The notes: generated by a model from the letters alone, not told the origin. A stretch of DNA of 64,000 nt from an uncultured Saprospiraceae bacterium (GCA_938007965.1 CALLMH010000052.1:46105-110104); one strand, 5' to 3'; positions 1-8,753 are shown, counted from the stretch's first letter. Program-made: numbers and translations.

Positions 1-897
1 GCCCGTAGCGGAGACTTCGGCTGCTCCTGATGGAGTATTATTACAAGTAGCATCAGATTGAGATAAGATAGTAAGAGTAATCTCTGAGGGAGCAATAATA
101 TCGACTGAGACCGTTATCGATTCATTGCTATCATCCGTTACTGTTACTTGGTGCGTGCCACCAGTCAGCATTATAGCGGTTGCACTTGACTCTCCATTGT
201 CCCATTGGTACATATATCCTCCGCTACCACCTGCGGCATTTACTGTAGCGCTTCCGTCCGCAGAATCGCTGCAAGTAGCCTCTGTTATATTGGAGAATGT
301 AGCAGTCAATGGATCTACGGAACCACTTATTACAGTACTTATGCTAGAAGCTACAAATTTATCCTGACTATTGCCATTGGCGCCATTTGCAAGTATAGTC
401 CCTATATACAGTGTGATAGGCCCATCAGCAGATGCAGGTGCTGTCCAGTCTATGTCATAGGTTACAGTATTGTCTGGCTGGAAGTTTTTTGCTGGTTGAT
501 GACCGATATAGGATTTACCTCCTGAGATCTTTACGCTTGTGCTACTTTCTGATGGGGCTACTGAGAAAGTACCTCCATTAGCCAAGTTTTCCTTTAGAGA
601 GACCATCTGAAAACCCGCTCTAGAGGCATTCAATGCTGGACTAGTATCCATGATGGTTACCGTAAGGGGATATGTTTGATTAGGATCGACAGATGAAGGC
701 AATCCGGTAATAGTAACCGTACCATCTAGATTTCCTCCTGGAGAATGACACTGAGTACATGCGCTGTCGTTTGGTCCTCCAGTATACCCGTTTCCATTAG
801 AATTATTTACTGGGTGTGAGCCACTAAATGCAAATAAGATTAGTACGCAAAATATCGAAAATCCGATGGTTGCTTTTTTATTGACGTATCTCTTCAT
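1..897 (-). CDS. Secreted choice-of-anchor V/SprB-repeat protein, 3' end outside window
   Basis: Minus-strand frame open from an ATG at 897 to the window edge (299 codons, no stop); the ORF track omits it because it is unclosed. It starts MKRYVNKK followed by a hydrophobic signal peptide (IGFSIFCVLILFAFSGS). Around residue 47 lies SACTQCHS, a CxxCH haem-binding-like motif, then a beta-rich domain typical of proteins annotated as choice-of-anchor V/Reelin-like in Bacteroidota. From about residue 205 there is a SprB-type repeat (ATCSDSADGSATV...GGSGGYMYQWDNGE...TVTDDSN), and a second repeat begins at the edge (DATCNNTPSGAAEVSATG). SprB repeats are associated with T9SS-exported surface adhesins of gliding bacteria. 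A C-terminal sorting domain would be expected beyond the edge. Family assignment comes from motif recognition only; whether haem is bound is unknown. Confidence 0.8.
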   Translation of the reverse strand, partial: MKRYVNKKATIGFSIFCVLILFAFSGSHPVNNSNGNGYTGGPNDSACTQCHSPGGNLDGTVTITGLPSSVDPNQTYPLTVTIMDTSPALNASRAGFQMVSLKENLANGGTFSVAPSESSTSVKISGGKSYIGHQPAKNFQPDNTVTYDIDWTAPASADGPITLYIGTILANGANGNSQDKFVASSISTVISGSVDPLTATFSNITEATCSDSADGSATVNAAGGSGGYMYQWDNGESSATAIMLTGGTHQVTVTDDSNESITVSVDIIAPSEITLTILSQSDATCNNTPSGAAEVSATG

Positions 898-1371
898 GTT
901 TACTTTTTTCTAAATGAGATGTAATGTAATAATTCGTTATATATTACAAGCTATAAACTAGCTATATAAATCAAATATTTGTCTTTGTGAGAAAGTGATA
1001 TTGATTCTTGGATAGGGTAGTAGATTGTTTTCTGTCTCTAATTTCCTAGTGATGATGGGATTTTATACCCGATCTAGTACTTCCGACCTCCAATATGAAG
1101 CTCCAGCCATTATTGCGAGCGTACGGTCGCCAAACAGGTTATATAATAACATTTAATCGACTTGGTTCATTTTATAAAATTGGAAGAGCAAATTGATCTA
1201 GAATTTTGGAATCATCGATACAGGGTATCAAGATATCCGCCGCTCTGCATTGACAGGTGATTCAAATTGGTAATCTATATTTACGATGAACTTACAATAA
1301 AGTGTTAAACTTAGTTTAGAGTACTTAATCATCAATGATATTGATACATTTGGATTATAAAAATATAATTT
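898..1371. other. Intergenic region between divergent genes
   Basis: 474 bp between the minus-strand SprB protein and the plus-strand NamZ-like gene. It should hold both promoters. A TACATTTG -7 element is seen at 1345-1352 for the plus-strand gene. No ORF of note, RNA gene or clear long palindrome is visible. Confidence 0.5.
1345..1352 (+). promoter_or_regulatory. Candidate -7 element (TACATTTG) for the NamZ-like gene
   Basis: Exact match to the Bacteroidota TAnnTTTG -7 consensus. No TTG lies 19-20 bases upstream, so only half of the promoter is supported. Transcription would begin near 1359, leaving a very short leader for the 1372 ATG and about 43 nt for the alternative ATG at 1402. Confidence 0.4.
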
Positions 1372-2610
1372 ATGTATAATATTTTAGAGAGCGTATCACA
1401 GATGATTTTACTCGTGGGTTTTACAATCCTGTTTTCTTCTTGTCAAGAGCAAAAGAGACCAGACAGTAGCGTAGGCGTGCTTTCGCAGAAGGTAGAGTCC
1501 TCCATCGAAGTCATTACAGGAGCTCAAAATATAGCAGAATATCATCCACTTATCAAGGACAAAAAGGTAGGAATGGTGGTCAACCAAACGAGCATCATCG
1601 GCGATGGGCATTTGGTTGATTCTCTTCTTAAGTTGGAGGTGGATATAAAAATGATTTTTGCCCCTGAGCATGGATTTAGAGGCGATGCGGATGCTGGGGA
1701 GCAAGTCAAGGATAGCAGAGATTCGAAAACGGGGATACCTGTGGTCTCTCTGTATGGAAAAAAGAAAAAACCGACGAAATCTGATTTGTCAGGTATTGAA
1801 GTTATGGTGTTTGATATCCAGGATGTGGGAGCTCGGTTTTATACATATATTTCTTCTTTGCATTATGTGATGGAGGCATGTGCAGAATCCAATATCCCAA
1901 TACTAATATTAGATAGGCCCAACCCCAACGCACATTATATAGATGGTCCTGTACTGGAGATGAAGTACAAGTCATTCGTGGGGATGCATCCGGTGCCTGT
2001 AGTATATGGGATGACGATAGGTGAGTATGGCCAAATGATCAATGGGGAAGGGTGGCTAAGTAATGGACTGAAAGCTGATCTGACTGTTATCAAAAACCGC
2101 AATTATGATCACAATACTTATTATAATTTACCTGTAAAGCCTTCCCCAAATCTTCCTAATATACAATCAATATTGCTCTATCCTTCTCTATGCTTTTTCG
2201 AAGGCACTGTGATGAGTGTTGGTAGAGGTACCGATACGCAGTTTCAAGTCATTGGACATCCAAGATATAATAGTGGTACTCATAAATTTACTCCCAAATC
2301 AGGACCTGGCTCAAAATATCCAAAACATGAGAATAAAGCCTGTCTCGGAGTAGACTTGACCCAGAAGACAAAGGGAGAATTATTTGATTTTGGTAGACTT
2401 GATCTTTCTTACTTATTGGATTCATATTCAAATTTACAATCACAGGGAATTCCATTTTTTAATGATAATAACTTCTTTGAGAAATTGGCTGGGACATCGA
2501 ATCTACGCAGTCAAATTAAGAATGGGAAAAGCGAGGAAGAGATCAGAACTAGTTGGGAGCAAGACATTGCTGATTTCAAAAAAATAAGAAAGAAATATCT
2601 CCTTTATTGA
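1372..2610 (+). CDS. DUF1343 lipoprotein, NamZ-like exo-beta-N-acetylmuramidase
   Basis: 412 aa. The N-terminus is a lipoprotein signal ending in the lipobox LFSSC (Cys24). The body carries the hallmarks of the DUF1343/NamZ family: VGMVVNQTS (about 66-74), the conserved FAPEHGFRGDADAGE block (about 96-110), FDIQDVGARFYTYISSLHYVMEAC, LDRPNPN, GPVLE, a PSPNLPN stretch and FFEGTVMSVGRGTDTQF. Characterised NamZ enzymes release terminal MurNAc from peptidoglycan fragments, so a role in muropeptide recycling at the outer-membrane/periplasmic side is inferred. Length fits the family. The start is uncertain: an ATG at 1402 (MILLVGF) would give a shorter signal peptide and a more normal leader behind the -7 element at 1345. 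It stands alone, 110 bp before lolA. Confidence 0.85.
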   Translation: MYNILESVSQMILLVGFTILFSSCQEQKRPDSSVGVLSQKVESSIEVITGAQNIAEYHPLIKDKKVGMVVNQTSIIGDGHLVDSLLKLEVDIKMIFAPEHGFRGDADAGEQVKDSRDSKTGIPVVSLYGKKKKPTKSDLSGIEVMVFDIQDVGARFYTYISSLHYVMEACAESNIPILILDRPNPNAHYIDGPVLEMKYKSFVGMHPVPVVYGMTIGEYGQMINGEGWLSNGLKADLTVIKNRNYDHNTYYNLPVKPSPNLPNIQSILLYPSLCFFEGTVMSVGRGTDTQFQVIGHPRYNSGTHKFTPKSGPGSKYPKHENKACLGVDLTQKTKGELFDFGRLDLSYLLDSYSNLQSQGIPFFNDNNFFEKLAGTSNLRSQIKNGKSEEEIRTSWEQDIADFKKIRKKYLLY

Positions 2611-2720
2611 ACCTTATAAATGGTATCCCGCCTAAATTCTTAACAACCATTTAACTGAAATATTGGTTACATTCCTAGACGATAGATGTTATACATATGT
2701 ATCGTATAAAAATCAAGTTT

Positions 2721-3395
2721 ATGAGAAATATTCTAACAATACTGTTTTTAGCATTGACCTCCTCTGTGGTCATCGGTCAATCTATGACTTCTGCAGCTGA
2801 CAATGATCCCGCTGCGAAAAAAATCCTAGATAAGTTAAAGAAAGAATATGACACGTATCAATCCATGGAAGTAGATTTCGATCTCATTCTTGAATTGCCA
2901 GGTCAAGAATCTGAAACTCAAAAAGGATTGGTCATTCAGCAAGATGAAAAATTCAAGCTTCAGCTAGACGATAGATCCATTTATTCTGACGGAGAATATG
3001 TATGGCTATACGTAAAGAAAAACAATGAAGTCCAGATCAATGATGCGGATATGGGGGACGAGGCAAATATGTTGTCACCAAAAGATATGCTGAAACTATA
3101 TGAATCTGGAGAGTTTGTATATGCTATAACCGCGGAGCCATTATTAGATGGTAAGAAGGTAACTCAGATAGAATTCAAGCCATTGGACAGAGATAGTGAG
3201 TTTTCCAAAATGACGTTGTATGTCTCTAAAAAGACAAGTGAAATGGTCCAAATGAAAGTTTTTTCCAAGGATGGAGGTAGATATACCTTAAAAATTAACG
3301 ATATTGCAGCAAACGGAAAATATAGCCCGGAAGTATTTAGATTCGACGAATCATTGTTTCCAGGAGTACATATAGAAGATCTGAGGATTGATTAA
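2721..3395 (+). CDS. LolA-like outer-membrane lipoprotein carrier protein
   Basis: 224 aa from the preferred ATG at 2721, which opens a clean signal peptide (MRNILTILFLALTSSVVIGQ). The track start at 2697 adds eight residues before it. The mature part has the LolA pattern: an initial helix (AAKKILDKLKKEYDTYQSMEVDFDL), then alternating beta strands (GLVIQQDEKFKLQL, RSIYSDGEYVWLYVKKNNEVQI), a linker with LSPKDMLKLYESGEF, and strands including KVTQIEFKPLDRDSEFSKMTLYVSKKTSEMVQMKVFSKDGGRYTLKI. LolA chaperones lipoproteins across the periplasm. The neighbouring lipoprotein genes (DUF1343 upstream, FKBP downstream) fit an envelope-biogenesis setting, but no lolCDE genes are in the window. Followed by a strong terminator. 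Confidence 0.85.
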   Translation: MRNILTILFLALTSSVVIGQSMTSAADNDPAAKKILDKLKKEYDTYQSMEVDFDLILELPGQESETQKGLVIQQDEKFKLQLDDRSIYSDGEYVWLYVKKNNEVQINDADMGDEANMLSPKDMLKLYESGEFVYAITAEPLLDGKKVTQIEFKPLDRDSEFSKMTLYVSKKTSEMVQMKVFSKDGGRYTLKINDIAANGKYSPEVFRFDESLFPGVHIEDLRID

Positions 3396-3422
3396 TAGAA
3401 CTATTCTCAGTTTACCAACCGT

Positions 3423-3457
3423 AGCGATTCTTAAGTAATTAGGAATCGCTTTTTTTA
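3423..3457 (+). terminator. Rho-independent terminator after lolA-like gene
   Basis: Perfect 8-bp stem agcgattc/gaatcgct with a 12-nt loop, followed immediately by seven T residues, 28 bp after the stop codon. Confidence 0.88.
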
Positions 3458-3473
3458 TAATAAATTATTAGTA

Positions 3474-3531
3474 GGGAAATCCGAAAATAACGAATATCCT
3501 TATTCCATAACAGTTTTTCTAATTACTTCTG
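3474..3531 (+). repeat. Dispersed intergenic repeat, module A, copy 1
   Basis: 58 bp matching 56729-56786 at about 52 of 58 positions (shared core cgaatatccttattcc). It directly precedes module B here, making a composite element. Both A copies sit just downstream of a plus-strand gene. Confidence 0.85.
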
Positions 3532-3544
3532 CTTAAGGGCTTCT

Positions 3545-3624
3545 AAAGTGACGCGCGTTTGCTTTGCAAGCCATTCTGACTAAAACAAGGTTCTATTTTT
3601 AACGAAAATTAATCTCCGAAAAAC
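3545..3624 (+). repeat. Dispersed intergenic repeat, module B, copy 1
   Basis: 80 bp closely matching 10173-10252 (shared core agtgacgcgcgtttgct and taacgaaaatta). The middle holds a small hairpin, TTGC-TTT-GCAA here and TTGC-TTC-GCAA in the other copy, so the stem is kept while the loop differs. Confidence 0.88.
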
Positions 3625-4038
3625 TACACTGACTAAGGCCGTTTTAACTTATTTCAGCAACTTTATAAAATACCTGAATCCAGAAAGTGACCTTACTCAT
3701 GAACATCCCTTAGTACGAGTTGATTTCTAAGATGATATGACTCGGGCATAGATTTGCTTAATCTCAGTACCTTAAGAGGTTAATTACGTAAAGTACGGAT
3801 GGATGCATTTCAGTTTTTTCTTGTCGAATTTTTAAGAATAGTTTTGTCAATGTCTTCAAAGCGATTAAGTACTGATGAATAGTCAACATTTTATGATTTA
3901 TTAAGAACATAACTTATAAAATTCTATTTAATATTATATTCGCATTTCGATCAAATATTGGTCTACCCAATTAGTATAAATATAGGGTTGAACTGAGAAT
4001 CGAGGACTAATTTTATACAATAAATAAAATCTACAGGT

Positions 4039-4389
4039 ATGGGAAATGCTAAATTTAATATTGACAGATACGATTACTCATTAGAAATGCAGGCAACTGA
4101 CGAAGGTGTAAGGTCAAAAACTTTTGCTTGCATAAGTTTATTCTCAAATGGTAAGAATGTAGCAGATCTGAACTTTTTAGTTCCAGGGGAGATACCTTCT
4201 AGAAAATACTTCGCGGGAGAACAATTGAACATAGACTTGATATATGAGAAATTGGCACCGACTATAGATATGTTGCGACATGAAAAGCCTTTGAGATTAT
4301 TGGTCTGGCACGGAGGAACGCACGACGAGCCTACGCACATAGAGGCACGATTAGATACTGGAAATCTAGAAGAAGTCGGTAAAAAATAA
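4039..4389 (+). CDS. Hypothetical 116-aa protein
   Basis: Not recognised. No signal peptide or membrane segment; mixed charged and hydrophobic composition suggests a soluble cytoplasmic protein. Notable segments are KTFACISLFSNGKNVADLNFLVPGEIPSRKYFAGEQLNIDLIYEKLAPTIDML and a His-rich turn WHGGTHDEPTHIEA. The reverse-strand ORF over the same bases (4074-4397) has a less protein-like composition. A TAATTTTA -7-like element 24 bp upstream and a clean terminator 35 bp downstream support a monocistronic plus-strand gene. Function unknown. Confidence 0.6.
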   Translation: MGNAKFNIDRYDYSLEMQATDEGVRSKTFACISLFSNGKNVADLNFLVPGEIPSRKYFAGEQLNIDLIYEKLAPTIDMLRHEKPLRLLVWHGGTHDEPTHIEARLDTGNLEEVGKK

Positions 4390-4423
4390 AAATACACAAG
4401 ATATCTACAATACCAAGATTACT

Positions 4424-4456
4424 AAAATGCGGTGCAATTTGTACCGCATTTTTGCT
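4424..4456 (+). terminator. Rho-independent terminator after hypothetical gene
   Basis: Perfect 10-bp stem aaaatgcggt/accgcatttt with a 9-nt loop. The T-rich 3' arm provides the U tract; the A-rich 5' arm would allow some bidirectional use. Confidence 0.8.
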
Positions 4457-4517
4457 TATATGATACCTATTCTCAAGAATATGAATATTTTATATAGAAA
4501 TATATAGATATGTACAG

Positions 4518-4525
4518 TAATTTTG
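4518..4525 (+). promoter_or_regulatory. -7 element (TAATTTTG) of nrnA
   Basis: Exact TAnnTTTG match ending 18 bp before the ATG at 4544. The TTG that the ORF track uses as a start (4523) is the end of this box, which argues that translation starts at 4544/4547. No clear -33 TTG is seen. Confidence 0.5.
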
Positions 4526-4543
4526 GCAATTTCGCAGCCAATT

Positions 4544-5551
4544 ATGATGGAAGACATTACAGAATTAAAATCATATCTCTCAGTTCCTAGAGATATTACA
4601 TTGATAGCTCACAGAAATCCTGATGGTGATGCATTAGGAAGTGCGCTTGGATTGAGGCTTTATCTTGAGAGAAAAGGACATTTCGTCAAGGTGGTCATGC
4701 CTAGCGAAAGTCCCAATATATTCTCTTACTTACCACATTTTTATGACGTTGTTGTATTTGATCTCAGTCATGATAATGCGAGAGCGGCACTAAAAGAAGC
4801 TGATTGTATATTTTGTCTTGATTTTAATGGATTGGATAGAGTAGATAAACTTGGTGCTACAATTCAGGAATCCGAAGCGGTAAAAGTGCTAATAGATCAT
4901 CATCTAGATCCAGAACCATTTGTCGATCATATGTTTTCGGATACAGAGGCCAGTTCTACTTGTGAGCTTGTATACAACTTCATAGAAGATATGGGGGATG
5001 CAGGATTAGTAGATGAAAAAATAGGTAATTGCTTGTTTACTGGTTTGATTACTGATACCGGATCTTTCAAATATAATACACGACCGAATACTTACACTGT
5101 TGCGGCCAAGTTGAAAATAGCAGGGGTGGATGATTATCTCCTCAATGATACGATTAGCAATAGCCTCAAACCAAAGAATCTTAGACTGCTTGGTCATTGT
5201 CTGGCCAACCGTATGGAGATCATTGAAGAGTATGGAGCCGCATATATATATCTGACGAAGAAAGACTATGCGGAATTTGATATACAGAGAGGCGATACAG
5301 AGGGTATAGTCAATTACTTATTGATGATGAAATCAATAAAAGTAGCGGCATTCATAACCCAACAGCCGAGTATAGTAAAGATCTCACTAAGAAGTAAAGG
5401 AGATATATCTGTACAGAAAATAGCATCTGAAAACTTTAATGGAGGTGGGCATAAAAATGCATCTGGAGGTGCGCAATATGGATCTCTTACTGATGTTATA
5501 AACAAATTCAAGAAAGCGATCCCAGAACATTTGCCAAAATTAGAAGTTTGA
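4544..5551 (+). CDS. nrnA: NrnA-type DHH phosphoesterase (oligoribonuclease/pAp phosphatase)
   Basis: 335 aa from ATG 4544 (ATG 4547 also possible). The N-terminal DHH domain has AHRNPDGDALGSALGL, CLDFNGLDRVD and the signature IDHHLDPEPFVDHMF, ligands for the two catalytic metal ions. The C-terminal DHHA1 domain ends with FNGGGHKNASGG, the substrate-binding GGGH loop. NrnA-family enzymes degrade nano-RNAs to mononucleotides and dephosphorylate 3'-phosphoadenosine 5'-phosphate; this is expected of a cytoplasmic enzyme in bacteria without Orn. Length is typical. It probably heads a transcript continuing into the FKBP lipoprotein gene 61 bp downstream, as no terminator lies between them. Which of the two activities dominates cannot be told from sequence. 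Confidence 0.9.
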   Translation: MMEDITELKSYLSVPRDITLIAHRNPDGDALGSALGLRLYLERKGHFVKVVMPSESPNIFSYLPHFYDVVVFDLSHDNARAALKEADCIFCLDFNGLDRVDKLGATIQESEAVKVLIDHHLDPEPFVDHMFSDTEASSTCELVYNFIEDMGDAGLVDEKIGNCLFTGLITDTGSFKYNTRPNTYTVAAKLKIAGVDDYLLNDTISNSLKPKNLRLLGHCLANRMEIIEEYGAAYIYLTKKDYAEFDIQRGDTEGIVNYLLMMKSIKVAAFITQQPSIVKISLRSKGDISVQKIASENFNGGGHKNASGGAQYGSLTDVINKFKKAIPEHLPKLEV

Positions 5552-5612
5552 TAGAGTACCATTTCGATGGTAGTGTTTTTTCACGAATGATAAATAAAAT
5601 AAATTGAATAAA

Positions 5613-6503
5613 ATGTTGAATAGGATATTAATCTGTTTTGTAGTTATCTCGATGGTAGCATGTGGACAAACAGGAGAAAAAGAAATGATTACACCAAGTG
5701 GATTTCCTTACACTCATAGTAAAGTAGGAACTGAAAAAGTAAATCCAGGGGATTTTATATCATTTACACTAAAAATAGAAGGTAGCGATGGAAGAGTATT
5801 GCAAGATCTACCAGAAGGTCCTAACATGCCAATCATGCAGATGCCAACAGCTGAAAACCCGCTATCCCAGACCAATCCTATATTGGAAGCAATGGAGGAG
5901 GCTAGCCTAGGTGACACATTTGTAATTACTATGCCGATCGATTCTCTTCCAAATGTAAAGAGCAATCCTCAATTTGCAGGTCTAGAATATCTCCGATATA
6001 CTAGTGTCGTAATAGATATACAGGATGAAGCGGCTAGAAAGGCAGCTGATGAAGAAAAAAGACTAGAAGTAGAAGCAGCTATTGCAGCAAATGCGAAAAG
6101 AATTCCTGAAATAGATGAAATGTTGATTACGACTGTTAAAGATTACAAAAGTGGTAAGCTCAAAACAGAAACACTCGATAGTGGATTAAAGTATGTAATC
6201 CACAACCCAGGAGATGGCGTGCAAGCTGAGAATGGAAAACAAGTATCCGTAGATTACTATGGAGTAACGATGGACAATAAGATGTTCGATAACAGTTTCA
6301 GAAGAGGATCACCGTATACATTTACCTTGGGTAGAGGTGAAGTAATCAAGGGCTGGGATCTAGGGATTCCATTGCTGAAGACTGGCGGTAGTGCGACACT
6401 ATTCATACCGTATCAATTGGCATACGGAGAAGCGGGTAGTCCACCCAATATCGGACCTAAAGCTGAACTCGTATTCTACGTCGAGTTAAAAGACGTAAAG
6501 TAA
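5613..6503 (+). CDS. FKBP-type peptidyl-prolyl isomerase lipoprotein
   Basis: 296 aa from ATG 5613; the track start at 5604 is a TTG adding three residues. The lipoprotein signal is MLNRILICFVVISMVAC with a lipobox at VAC|G. The C-terminal ~100 residues form a canonical FKBP domain: GKQVSVDYYGVTMDNKMFDNSF, FTLGRGEVIKGWDLGIPLLKTGG, LFIPYQLAYGEAGSPPNIGPKAELVFYVEL. The N-terminal half (VNPGDFISFTLKIEGSDGRVLQD...ASLGDTFVITMP) looks like a divergent second FKBP fold lacking the active-site residues, joined through a charged, probably helical linker (EAARKAADEEKRLEVEAAIAANAKR). This resembles periplasmic prolyl isomerases that assist folding of exported proteins. It should be anchored to the outer or inner membrane by its lipid. 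Confidence 0.9.
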   Translation: MLNRILICFVVISMVACGQTGEKEMITPSGFPYTHSKVGTEKVNPGDFISFTLKIEGSDGRVLQDLPEGPNMPIMQMPTAENPLSQTNPILEAMEEASLGDTFVITMPIDSLPNVKSNPQFAGLEYLRYTSVVIDIQDEAARKAADEEKRLEVEAAIAANAKRIPEIDEMLITTVKDYKSGKLKTETLDSGLKYVIHNPGDGVQAENGKQVSVDYYGVTMDNKMFDNSFRRGSPYTFTLGRGEVIKGWDLGIPLLKTGGSATLFIPYQLAYGEAGSPPNIGPKAELVFYVELKDVK

Positions 6504-6523
6504 GTTAGCTGTTAATTTTGTTG

Positions 6524-6580
6524 AAGTGCTAAAGCATATTGGACATTACGCGTCTATTTGCTTTAGCACTTTGTGTTTTT
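6524..6580 (+). terminator. Terminator after FKBP gene
   Basis: Perfect 13-bp stem aagtgctaaagca/tgctttagcactt around a 22-nt loop, followed by tgtgttttt. The large loop is unusual but the stem is strong. Confidence 0.75.
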
Positions 6581-6599
6581 ATGAATCATCTTATCTTAG
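6571..6599 (+). promoter_or_regulatory. Candidate prfB promoter
   Basis: TTG at 6571-6573, 18 bp, then TATCTTAG at 6592-6599 (one mismatch to TAnnTTTG), 24 bp before the prfB ATG. The -33 element is embedded in the 3' end of the preceding terminator. Confidence 0.4.
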
Positions 6600-6623
6600 T
6601 ATTTTTAATCTAATCAGTAAAAA

Positions 6624-7697
6624 ATGACAACAGATCAACTCAATGAAATGAAGGAGCGGTTAGTCTTGATAAGAGGCTATCTGGATGTGGATAGGCGGTT
6701 GTCAGAGATAGATGAGAAAGAACAGTTAAGTATGGATCCTAATCTATGGGATGATCCCAAGAAGGCTGAACTATTACTCAAGGAACTAAAAAGTCACAAG
6801 AACTGGGTCGCTAAGTATAATAAGATAAACGAAATCGTAGAAGATGCAGAAGTACTCCTAGAATTTCAAAAAATGGGAGAAGCGACGGAAGAAGAAGTAG
6901 ATACCAGATATAAACAAGCGCTAGCCATCATCGAAGAGGTAGAATTCAGGTCTACGCTCAATCGAGAAGAAGATGAACTGTCTTGTTTATTAGAAATCAA
7001 TGCCGGTGCTGGAGGTACAGAGGCTTGTGACTGGTCTGAAATGCTCTATCGAATGTATGTTAGATACGGAGAGCAGAATGATATGAAGGTAACAGAACTC
7101 AATAGGGTAGATGGCGAAGTAGCAGGTATCAAGAGTGTAACCTTACAACTAGAGGGTGAATATGCATACGGACTACTACAAGGGGAAAATGGAGTACACA
7201 GATTGGTCCGTGTCAGTCCGTTTAACGCGCAAGGGAAGCGGATGACATCATTCGCATCTGTATTCGTCCATCCAATGATAGATGATAGTATCGAGATAGA
7301 AATCAATCCTGCAGACATAGAGTGGGATACATTTAGAGCTTCTGGTGCAGGAGGTCAACACGTAAACAAAACCGAATCTGCAGTTAGAGTCCGTCACTTA
7401 CCATCAGGTATTACAGCGGAGTGTCAGGAAGGGAGATCCCAACTTCAGAATAGAGAAATCGCCATGCGTATGCTTAAATCTCGACTGTATGAAGTAGAGT
7501 TAGAAAAGCAGAGGGCCGAAAAAGCCGAAATAGAGGCAGGTAAGATGAAGAATGAGTGGGGTAGTCAGATCCGCTCATATGTATTAGACGATAGAAGAGT
7601 AAAAGACCACAGAACTAAGGCTGAAAATAGAAATACGGATGCTGTTCTTGATGGAGACTTAGAGCTATTTATAAAGGCTTATCTGATGTGGAAATAG
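6624..7697 (+). CDS. prfB: Peptide chain release factor 2
   Basis: 357 aa. RF2 recognises UGA and UAA stop codons and triggers peptide release. Diagnostic parts: the N-terminal helical domain; the RF2-specific tripeptide SPF ([21 protein letters not shown]) for stop-codon reading; and the catalytic GGQ loop in [21 protein letters not shown]. In many bacteria the prfB mRNA has an in-frame UGA near codon 25 read through by a +1 frameshift after RGYL. Here the equivalent site reads ggc tat ctg gat, coding RGYLDVD in one continuous frame, so the autoregulatory frameshift is absent. Monocistronic. Confidence 0.95.
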   Translation: MTTDQLNEMKERLVLIRGYLDVDRRLSEIDEKEQLSMDPNLWDDPKKAELLLKELKSHKNWVAKYNKINEIVEDAEVLLEFQKMGEATEEEVDTRYKQALAIIEEVEFRSTLNREEDELSCLLEINAGAGGTEACDWSEMLYRMYVRYGEQNDMKVTELNRVDGEVAGIKSVTLQLEGEYAYGLLQGENGVHRLVRVSPFNAQGKRMTSFASVFVHPMIDDSIEIEINPADIEWDTFRASGAGGQHVNKTESAVRVRHLPSGITAECQEGRSQLQNREIAMRMLKSRLYEVELEKQRAEKAEIEAGKMKNEWGSQIRSYVLDDRRVKDHRTKAENRNTDAVLDGDLELFIKAYLMWK

Positions 7698-7810
7698 ATT
7701 TATATGTATGGTGGCCAATGAAGTCTATCTACTAAAAACCATATCATCACACAATTGTACTGTTTTCCTTACTTCTAAACTACCATTTTTAAAATACGAT
7801 TTTAAAATTG

Positions 7811-8545
7811 TCATTGATTGTTCTTATTTAATACGATAGGATCTTGTCTCAGTAGATCAACAAGTGTTTGGTAGATCTCTGGAAGGGATCGCTGAAATGC
7901 CTCGGGCTGTTCGAAAAAAGTTTCAATACACACGGCAAACATCTCTTTCATGTTAATACCTCCATAGTTTTTGAGAAATTTATTGTTTCCGCTCCTTATG
8001 ACATGCATCTTATTGAATGCTAGTTCTGCCCAGATAGCCCATTCTATCTTCTTGAAAAACCAATTGAATATCTCATCAAATCCATTCTCAGCTTCTATGA
8101 CGTGAGCCATCTCATGAAGTGCCACATTCACTGCATCATTGGGATATCTAAAACCCTCGACTACATCTTGCCAGGAGAAAAAAATTGTTTCATTATCAAA
8201 ATCGATATGGCCAAGAAATGGCTCGCCATATCCAGGATACATATACCTATACGGCTTTACGACTATGTTGGTGAACTTCGTCGGGAGATAGTTATTAAGA
8301 CCAAATGTAATCTGAATGATAGAACTGCCAATTACAGCACGCATTTCTCTTGTCACTTTTGGGAACTCCACCGAGCTGAATGATAAGATATTGAGAAGAT
8401 GGTATAGCCTAAGTCGAAATAAGCTTCGTAGACGATCATTAAGCATCACATAGTAAGATGAATAGTGCATGAGAATCTTGTGATATTCTAGATCAATTGA
8501 TTCAGGAACTGTCCTATGTATATGTTTTATGTAAAATGCTTTCAT
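7811..8545 (-). CDS. MtfA-like zinc metallopeptidase (M90 family)
   Basis: 244 aa. The zinc site is LHEMAHVIE (HExxH) around residue 142, with the downstream conserved block MKEMFAVCIETFFEQPEAF containing the third ligand region typical of MtfA/M90 peptidases. The preceding YGEPFLGHIDFDNETIFFSWQDVVEGF segment also fits the family (G.VxLSW.D...G). E. coli MtfA interacts with the Mlc repressor, but Bacteroidota homologues are uncharacterised, so the substrate is unknown. No signal peptide is seen, suggesting a cytoplasmic protein. It is convergent with prfB and divergent from the saccharopine-dehydrogenase gene. Confidence 0.8.
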   Translation of the reverse strand: MKAFYIKHIHRTVPESIDLEYHKILMHYSSYYVMLNDRLRSLFRLRLYHLLNILSFSSVEFPKVTREMRAVIGSSIIQITFGLNNYLPTKFTNIVVKPYRYMYPGYGEPFLGHIDFDNETIFFSWQDVVEGFRYPNDAVNVALHEMAHVIEAENGFDEIFNWFFKKIEWAIWAELAFNKMHVIRSGNNKFLKNYGGINMKEMFAVCIETFFEQPEAFQRSLPEIYQTLVDLLRQDPIVLNKNNQ

Positions 8546-8630
8546 CGCGTTATGATTATCCTACAGATCTAGATTGATGACGTATATATTTTATTAAGTG
8601 CTACCGTAAACAAAGAGAAAACATTGGGTT

Positions 8631-8638
8631 TAATTTTG
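8631..8638 (+). promoter_or_regulatory. Candidate -7 element (TAATTTTG)
   Basis: Exact TAnnTTTG match about 115 bp upstream of the saccharopine-dehydrogenase start, inside a spurious short ORF (8624-8806). No -33 TTG at the right spacing. Confidence 0.3.
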
Positions 8639-8753
8639 TTAACCATAAATATACTAATTGAAGTTTGGTTAATATATTATTTAATAGAAGATAATTATAC
8701 CTTTCGAAACCTCTTACCTACATTCGTAGTATCATCAGATTATGAAATTAATT

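Larger units (their letters stand above)
3458..4038. other. Gene-free stretch carrying composite repeat
   Basis: About 580 bp without a convincing ORF in either strand. It contains the fullest copy of the dispersed repeat (3474-3624). The remaining ~400 bp is AT-rich with no recognised RNA or coding remnant. A TAATTTTA -7-like box at 4008-4015 may serve the following small gene. Confidence 0.5.

Noticed and set aside
1110-1135. Imperfect palindrome gcgagcgtacggtcgc
   Set aside because: Short with a mismatch and no link to a promoter or terminator position.
4074-4397. 107-aa minus-strand ORF opposite the 116-aa gene
   Set aside because: Less protein-like composition, and the terminator and -7-like element fit the plus-strand gene.
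4523-4546. TTG start for nrnA given by the ORF track
   Set aside because: The TTG is the end of a TAATTTTG -7 box; ATG 4544/4547 is the likely start.
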